Below, one piece after another: positions 59,966 through 64,000 of a stretch of 64,000 nt of DNA; positions within the stretch are counted from its first letter, which is position 1; each line of letters begins with the position of its first letter. The notes beneath the pieces were generated by a model. That model saw only the letters and a list, made by a program, of their open reading frames with translations, did not search any database and was not told the origin of the DNA. The position numbers and the translations under genes were made by a program. The DNA comes from Lachnospiraceae bacterium (GTDB taxonomy: Bacteria; Bacillota; Clostridia; Lachnospirales; Lachnospiraceae): assembly GCA_024695145.1 (NCBI GenBank), contig JAILIS010000010.1:18384-82383 (forward strand). Direction: 5' to 3'.

Positions 59966-61492
59966 ATGATAAATGTATGCGAAATGCTCGAGCACTCTGC
60001 TGAATTGTTTCCGGATAAATGTTCCTTTTCGGATCCGGGATCATCGATCACGTTCAGCACTCTTGAGTCGGATTCGAAAAAGATAGCATCTTATTTCATT
60101 TCAAAAGGATATATGAACGGGTCAGAAAGATCCGTTCTGTTTTATATGGAAAAGTGTACAGCCGCACTTTCTGTTATGTTCGCCGGAGTATACTGCAATG
60201 CGTTTTACTGCTTTGTCGATATCAGGCAGTCCGATGAACGTGCAAAGAGCATAATAGATCGTGTGAACCCGTCTGTCATAGTAACCGACAAAGTTAATCG
60301 TGAACGTCTGATACAGATCATTGGAAAACAGGCTGATTTTCTGATGATAGAAGATCTCACAGACCGTAAAACTCTTGAAGGGCAGCATGTTGATCATGAA
60401 GCACTGGCACATGAACGTTCTCAATTCACTGACCTGCAGCCTCTGTATGTCAATTTTACAAGCGGGAGCACAGGTACTCCGAAAGGTGTGGCAGTCTCTC
60501 ATGCTTCGGTCATAGATTTCATCAGTGTTTTTACAAAAACATTTAGCATTACCGACTCTGACGTGATCGCTAATCAGGCTCCTTTTGATTTTGATGTTTC
60601 CGTAAAGGATATTTACAGCGGCCTTTTGACCGGTGCGACCGTGATGCTGATCCCCCGGGAATATTTTACCGTCCCCGCCAAACTGATGGATTATATTTGC
60701 GACGGCCGGGTAAGTGTTCTGATATGGGCTGTCACCGCCATGTGTTTTATATCGATCATGAACGGATTTGATTACAGAAAACCGGATGATCTCAGACTGA
60801 TCATGTTCAGCGGGGAAGTGATGCCCGTAAAACAGCTGAACAAATGGATGGATAATATTCCCGATGCAACATTTGTCAATCTCTACGGACCTACGGAGAT
60901 AACATGCAACTGCACTTATCATATTATTGACAGAAGATACGGCAATGAGGAATCCATTCCTATAGGGATCCCATTTGAGAATGAAAAAGTGTTCCTGCTT
61001 GACGATGATAACGAACTTGTCACAAAGCCGGGGATTGAAGGCGAGATATGTGTCAGCGGGACGTGCGTTGCGATCGGGTATTACAAAGATCCGGAAAAAA
61101 CCGATCTCGTATTCGTGCAGAATCCATTAAACAACTGTTACCATGAGAGGATATACAGAACCGGAGATCTCGGAAAATACGATCCGGAAAACAGACTTCA
61201 TTATACTTCCCGAAAAGATTTTCAGATCAAACACATGGGGCAGAGAATAGAACTTACGGATATAGAAATATCAGCAATGGCGATCGACAACGTCACCAGA
61301 GCATGTTGTCTGTACGATCACAAAAAGAAAAAGATAGTCCTCTATTACACGGGTAATGTGGAAAAAGAGATCCTGCTTCCAAAACTGAAGGATAAGCTTC
61401 CCGAATTTATGATACCGGGCAAGACCGTACATCTGGATGAATTCCCGATGAACAAAAACGGCAAGATCGACCGAAACGCTCTGGCTCTGTAG
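59966..61492 (+). CDS. DltA-like amino acid-adenylating carrier-protein ligase
   Basis: A 508-residue adenylate-forming enzyme. Core motifs are all present: YVNFTSGSTGTPKGVAVSH (A3), APFDFDVSVKDIY (A4), NLYGPTEITCNC (A5), YRTGDLGKYD (A7) and FPMNKNGKIDRNAL with the A10 lysine. The chain length and NQAPFDFDVSVKDIY strongly resemble DltA (D-alanine ligase). The Asp in FDVS fits binding of a free alpha-amino group. Where DltA has Cys before GEV (MFCGEV), this has Ser (MFSGEV), and the pocket otherwise differs (by-eye code D V K W M S L C N K), so the amino acid may not be D-alanine. AGGAGG lies 14 bases before the ATG. No terminator is visible after it. Confidence 0.9.
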   Translation: MINVCEMLEHSAELFPDKCSFSDPGSSITFSTLESDSKKIASYFISKGYMNGSERSVLFYMEKCTAALSVMFAGVYCNAFYCFVDIRQSDERAKSIIDRVNPSVIVTDKVNRERLIQIIGKQADFLMIEDLTDRKTLEGQHVDHEALAHERSQFTDLQPLYVNFTSGSTGTPKGVAVSHASVIDFISVFTKTFSITDSDVIANQAPFDFDVSVKDIYSGLLTGATVMLIPREYFTVPAKLMDYICDGRVSVLIWAVTAMCFISIMNGFDYRKPDDLRLIMFSGEVMPVKQLNKWMDNIPDATFVNLYGPTEITCNCTYHIIDRRYGNEESIPIGIPFENEKVFLLDDDNELVTKPGIEGEICVSGTCVAIGYYKDPEKTDLVFVQNPLNNCYHERIYRTGDLGKYDPENRLHYTSRKDFQIKHMGQRIELTDIEISAMAIDNVTRACCLYDHKKKKIVLYYTGNVEKEILLPKLKDKLPEFMIPGKTVHLDEFPMNKNGKIDRNALAL

Positions 61493-61515
61493 CACGATCT
61501 GTTAATACATCCATC

Positions 61516-61881
61516 TCACCTGCTCGCGGCGAGGATCGTAAATAAAACGGCAATAATCGCACATATCGCACCAAGACTGTATATAACGATCTCAATTATA
61601 CCGATAACAAAGAATTTGCGGGACTCTTTATGTCCCTCCGTTTTTGCCCTTGCAGCATATACCGTCCCCACAATGGAGATCACCAGGCATGGTACCGTTG
61701 TAATGATCAGACTAAGTGTACCTACGAAGATTATCGCTACCGCAGTTACATCACTTCCCGATGAAAAATAGCTGATATTCAGCGGTACAAGGCACGCAGC
61801 AGTCAACACGAAAACAATGACCGGTATCATGATCAGGATCTTTGCTCTTGTATGATTTTTATTATTCACGAGCTCCTTCAC
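61516..61881 (-). CDS. Small membrane protein, unknown
   Basis: A 121-residue protein with three hydrophobic helices (ILIMIPVIVFVLTAACLVPL, VAIIFVGTLSLIITTVPCLV, FFVIGIIEIVIYSLGAICAI). No family is recognised. It follows the FG-GAP-like lipoprotein by 10 bases and converges on the adenylation gene across a 23-base gap. Confidence 0.65.
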   Translation of the reverse strand: MKELVNNKNHTRAKILIMIPVIVFVLTAACLVPLNISYFSSGSDVTAVAIIFVGTLSLIITTVPCLVISIVGTVYAARAKTEGHKESRKFFVIGIIEIVIYSLGAICAIIAVLFTILAASR

Positions 61882-61891
61882 GAAGTTTTTC

Positions 61892-63211
61892 TTACTGTTT
61901 TCGTATGATATTATTGCAATCCGTTATAAACTCCTGCATGTCTTTATACATCATCTCTATTTTTTCGGGATCACCTGTTCCGAGAAAATCATTTTCCTCT
62001 GAGATGCTCTCATAGTAATCCCTGTTTCTGTCTCCGTCGGACATGTAGTAGTCTTTCAGACAAAAATATGTTTCATAGATCCTCGGAAAATTGTCATCAA
62101 AATTATTGCTTATATCCGTTCCGAACCAGAATTCATAGCTGTTTCCTATCTTTTCACCTTTATCTTTGATATCCTTCGGGATCTTACCGATATTGTTCTG
62201 AACCCAGCTGCCAAGTGCATTTGCTTCGTCTTTGATCGAGTCCGAATTTCCTACAGGATTTGAACTGCGGAATTTTTCAAGGATATCACTCGCTACCAGT
62301 CCCTCCAGAGGATCACCGTCAGAGATCGTTACCCAATCTTGCGTTTGTCCTGCATTACCGCTGACACCGTCTCTGTACTGTCCGATGGGAGTCCATTTGA
62401 TCGTTACACATCTGTCCCTGTATTCATTCATCTTCCCGGAAAATTCTTTTTCCGATATATTCAGTTCTTCGGATTCATCACCGGAAAATATACCTGTATT
62501 ATTGTGGTAGATCCCGATTTCGCCGTCTTCCTTCTCATCCGTGAAGTAAAAATCATCCCATACGATCTCGCTTCCGTCCCTGCTTAAATGATTTTTTCCG
62601 AATATGGTGATGGATGCTCCTCCCGAGCCTTCATAATAGAAATGATCATCACCCATGTAATTGTAACTGCTGCGTGTGCTGCCGGCGATTATACATTCGG
62701 GTTTTTCATCTATAATGGAGCAAAGCGTATAAATATAACTGTTTGTCTCATCATTATAGTTCTCGTCAGATCCGATCAGAAGTTCCGGTATTCCGTCGCC
62801 GCTCATATCGGTGATCAGGTAGCCTATACTGTTTAACAGATCATCATCCTGCGAATACATTACCTTCTCAGACAGTCCGCCCGATACATAATCGTATTCT
62901 TTATCGATATTGAATCCGTAATCAAGAACTTCAAATACCTCGTCAAATACAGGCGCATAAAGAGCTTCGTAGTCTATTTCGTCGGAAGCATCTTTCGTAT
63001 CATCCCCGGAAGATTTCTTTTTCTTCTTTTTTTTCTCCGACTTCTCTTCGTCCTGCTTTTCGTCCCCGGTATCACTTTCTTCCGAACCTGCACTGACGTT
63101 TTTCAGCTTGTCTTTAAGGTCAATATCGGCTGAATTTGAGCCGCCGCAGCCTGCAAGAAGCATTACACCTATCAAACATATCAATACAGCTTTGATCTTC
63201 TTCATAAACAT
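61892..63211 (-). CDS. Lipoprotein with Lys-rich linker and Asp-rich repeat, unknown function
   Basis: A 439-residue exported lipoprotein. The lipobox is AVLICLIGVMLLAGCGG. A charged linker follows, including a run of seven lysines (EKKKKKKKSSGD). A single DMSGDGIPELLIGSD segment near residue 130 looks like an FG-GAP/EF-hand-type calcium loop, and aromatic-rich sequence fills the rest. I recognise no family with a known role. The gene is preceded by an intergenic region with hairpins. Confidence 0.75.
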   Translation of the reverse strand: MFMKKIKAVLICLIGVMLLAGCGGSNSADIDLKDKLKNVSAGSEESDTGDEKQDEEKSEKKKKKKKSSGDDTKDASDEIDYEALYAPVFDEVFEVLDYGFNIDKEYDYVSGGLSEKVMYSQDDDLLNSIGYLITDMSGDGIPELLIGSDENYNDETNSYIYTLCSIIDEKPECIIAGSTRSSYNYMGDDHFYYEGSGGASITIFGKNHLSRDGSEIVWDDFYFTDEKEDGEIGIYHNNTGIFSGDESEELNISEKEFSGKMNEYRDRCVTIKWTPIGQYRDGVSGNAGQTQDWVTISDGDPLEGLVASDILEKFRSSNPVGNSDSIKDEANALGSWVQNNIGKIPKDIKDKGEKIGNSYEFWFGTDISNNFDDNFPRIYETYFCLKDYYMSDGDRNRDYYESISEENDFLGTGDPEKIEMMYKDMQEFITDCNNIIRKQ

Positions 63212-63442
63212 ACCCTGTCTTTCTTATATTTCTGCCGTCAGAAATCTGAGCCACGTTTCTTCCTGATATTAATAATATAAAAAAAGAGACAGTATAACTA
63301 CCCCCAAATGTCTATTCTTTCGGTAACCGGATCTGCATTTTGTTCAGCACCATCATTACATATCTGCCATTTAGGACTGACCGGAGCGGGCTCTGGCCCG
63401 CTGAGACTTCGAACCTCCGACCCCACGCTTAGGAGAAAAAAG

Positions 63443-63462
63443 CTCACTCACTTACTCACTCA
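63443..63462. repeat. (CTCA)5 microsatellite with one variant unit
   Basis: CTCA CTCA CTTA CTCA CTCA, next to the tRNA-like remnant. Such short units can slip in replication. Confidence 0.75.
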
Positions 63463-63538
63463 CCCGAAGCGGCAGTTCCACCTTCGCAAAAAATAGCGAT
63501 TGCCTTAGGCGATTATTATTGTACCATGAAATAATTAA

Positions 63539-63570
63539 GCGGTGAATCCCTTTTCGTGGATGATCACCGC
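63539..63570 (-). terminator. Terminator of the 104-residue gene
   Basis: GCGGTGA (63539-63545) and TCACCGC (63564-63570) form a 7-bp stem; on the minus strand TTAATTATTTC follows. It lies 42 bases beyond the stop of the small gene at the right end. Confidence 0.7.
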
Positions 63571-63612
63571 CATCATTGTTTTCATTAATTTCCGGAAAGG
63601 TCCGAGCGGTAT

Positions 63613-63927
63613 TCAAATAACTATTACTAATGCCCCTGCTTTCAGCTTTGTATATCTATGATGAAAATCGGCTTCAATAGTTCCAGTCACATCAATATGG
63701 GCTTTTGATAGAATACCTTTATATTCTTCCACTTTCTGTATTCCCATAGAAGCATCGCCCTTACTTGCATTCAATTTTGCGAGCCCTTCTCTCGAAATTG
63801 ATACCGAATAAGCCGGGCTTTTCTCTTCCATCTTCGAATGTGCTGTCTCTGTAGAAAAACTTCCAAAGAGAAAGTTCTGATTTGGAATATTCATCATTCC
63901 ATTGTTAGCTGAAATCGATATACTCAT
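63613..63927 (-). CDS. 104-residue protein, unknown
   Basis: A soluble small protein (MSISISANNGMMNIPNQNFL; SVSISREGLAKLNASKGDA in the middle; a Lys/Val-rich end). The SISREGLAKL phrase occurs in several Lachnospiraceae proteins of unknown role. No domain is recognised. AGGAGG lies 8 bases before the ATG. It follows another partial gene by 20 bases on the same strand, so it belongs to an operon outside the window. Confidence 0.7.
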   Translation of the reverse strand: MSISISANNGMMNIPNQNFLFGSFSTETAHSKMEEKSPAYSVSISREGLAKLNASKGDASMGIQKVEEYKGILSKAHIDVTGTIEADFHHRYTKLKAGALVIVI

Positions 63928-63947
63928 TGCCTTAGCCTCCTATCTCA

Positions 63948-64000
63948 TTATTCTTGTTTTACTGTAAATCCATCTTGAACTAACACTTCAACATTTTCTT
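63948..64000 (-). CDS. C-terminal end of a protein, cut by window edge
   Basis: The minus strand codes for ENVEVLVQDGFTVKQE followed by a TAA stop at 63948-63950. The next gene's AGGAGG lies close by, consistent with an operon. Only 16 residues are visible, so no function can be given. Confidence 0.55.
   Translation of the reverse strand, partial: ENVEVLVQDGFTVKQE

Larger units (their letters stand above)
63212..63612. other. 401-bp stretch without protein gene: tRNA-like remnant, CTCA repeat, terminator
   Basis: From left to right: a leader for the lipoprotein; a 7-bp hairpin AGCGGGC-TCTG-GCCCGCT (63385-63402); a minus-strand segment GGGGTCGGAGGTTCGAAGTC (63404-63423) that reads like the variable loop and T arm of a tRNA without the rest; five tandem CTCA-type units (63443-63462); AT-rich sequence; and a terminator at 63539-63570. 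No intact RNA gene or ORF is supported. Confidence 0.6.

Noticed and set aside
63385..63402. Rho-independent terminator
   Set aside because: The hairpin is good but no U-rich tract follows on either strand.

Overview
The window looks like chromosomal DNA of an anaerobic, motile, saccharolytic Firmicute, most likely a rumen or gut member of the Lachnospiraceae (Butyrivibrio/Roseburia-like). The reasons are a class III ribonucleotide reductase activase, an NhaC antiporter, flagellin with FliS, a GH36 alpha-galactosidase beside an ABC sugar-binding lipoprotein, LacI-sensor-like proteins, strong AGGAGG ribosome binding sites and moderate GC. The family call is inference. There is no phage, insertion sequence or CRISPR array in the window.

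Layout. 1-4.7 kb: an alpha-galactoside module (ABC binding lipoprotein cut by the window edge, GH36 alpha-galactosidase, divergent AraC regulator). 4.7-8.0 kb: a minimal Tad/type II-type export motor (CpaF, TadB, TadC) with no pilin in view. 8.2-12.8 kb: FliS, flagellin and a 963-residue modular flagellar-locus protein behind a possible SigD promoter. 12.9-20.5 kb: YgjP-type metallopeptidase, glycogen branching enzyme, an 1103-residue TPR/low-complexity/AAA-like protein, RsmA and a TatD nuclease. 20.57-20.8 kb: tRNA-Lys(CTT) and tRNA-Pro(CGG) with promoter and terminator. 20.8-22.6 kb: a MATE transporter fused to an RsbW-like ATPase domain.

22.6-32.6 kb is a tightly packed minus-strand run: Mrr-like membrane nuclease, LacI-like sensor with no output domain, NhaC, a ZorA/ZorB-like ion-driven motor pair, then SDR, GNAT, a DHHW-type SGNH protein and an MBOAT acyltransferase. 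32.66-32.83 kb carries the signal recognition particle RNA with its own promoter. 33.3-38.5 kb holds a 63-residue protein with NrdG2, a CdaR regulator behind a sensor kinase whose phospho-accepting histidine is arginine, TadA and the shared sugar-ABC ATPase (UgpC/MsmK). 38.6-50.1 kb holds a diguanylate cyclase, a YesL-like protein, GNAT and DUF1002 proteins, then a cluster matching the Bacillus yaaO-tmk-yaaR-holB-yaaT-yabB-yabC-metS order, with a guanylate-kinase-like gene in the tmk slot. 50-56 kb: envelope membrane proteins, a GT-C-like protein, an FAD oxidoreductase, two copies of a 42-bp nested palindrome, and a D-Ala-D-Ala carboxypeptidase with a basic/acidic tail.

55.9-61.5 kb is the most interesting locus: a plus-strand five-gene operon with a fold-III PLP decarboxylase, an MBOAT, a DltD/SGNH-like protein, a carrier protein and a DltA-like adenylation enzyme. 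It has the logic of the dlt system (activate an amino acid, load a carrier, move it across the membrane, esterify a surface polymer), but its first gene is a PLP decarboxylase and its adenylation pocket has Ser where DltA has Cys. It may attach something other than D-alanine. 61.5-64 kb ends with membrane/lipoprotein genes, a 400-bp stretch with a tRNA-like remnant and a CTCA repeat, and a small unknown gene.
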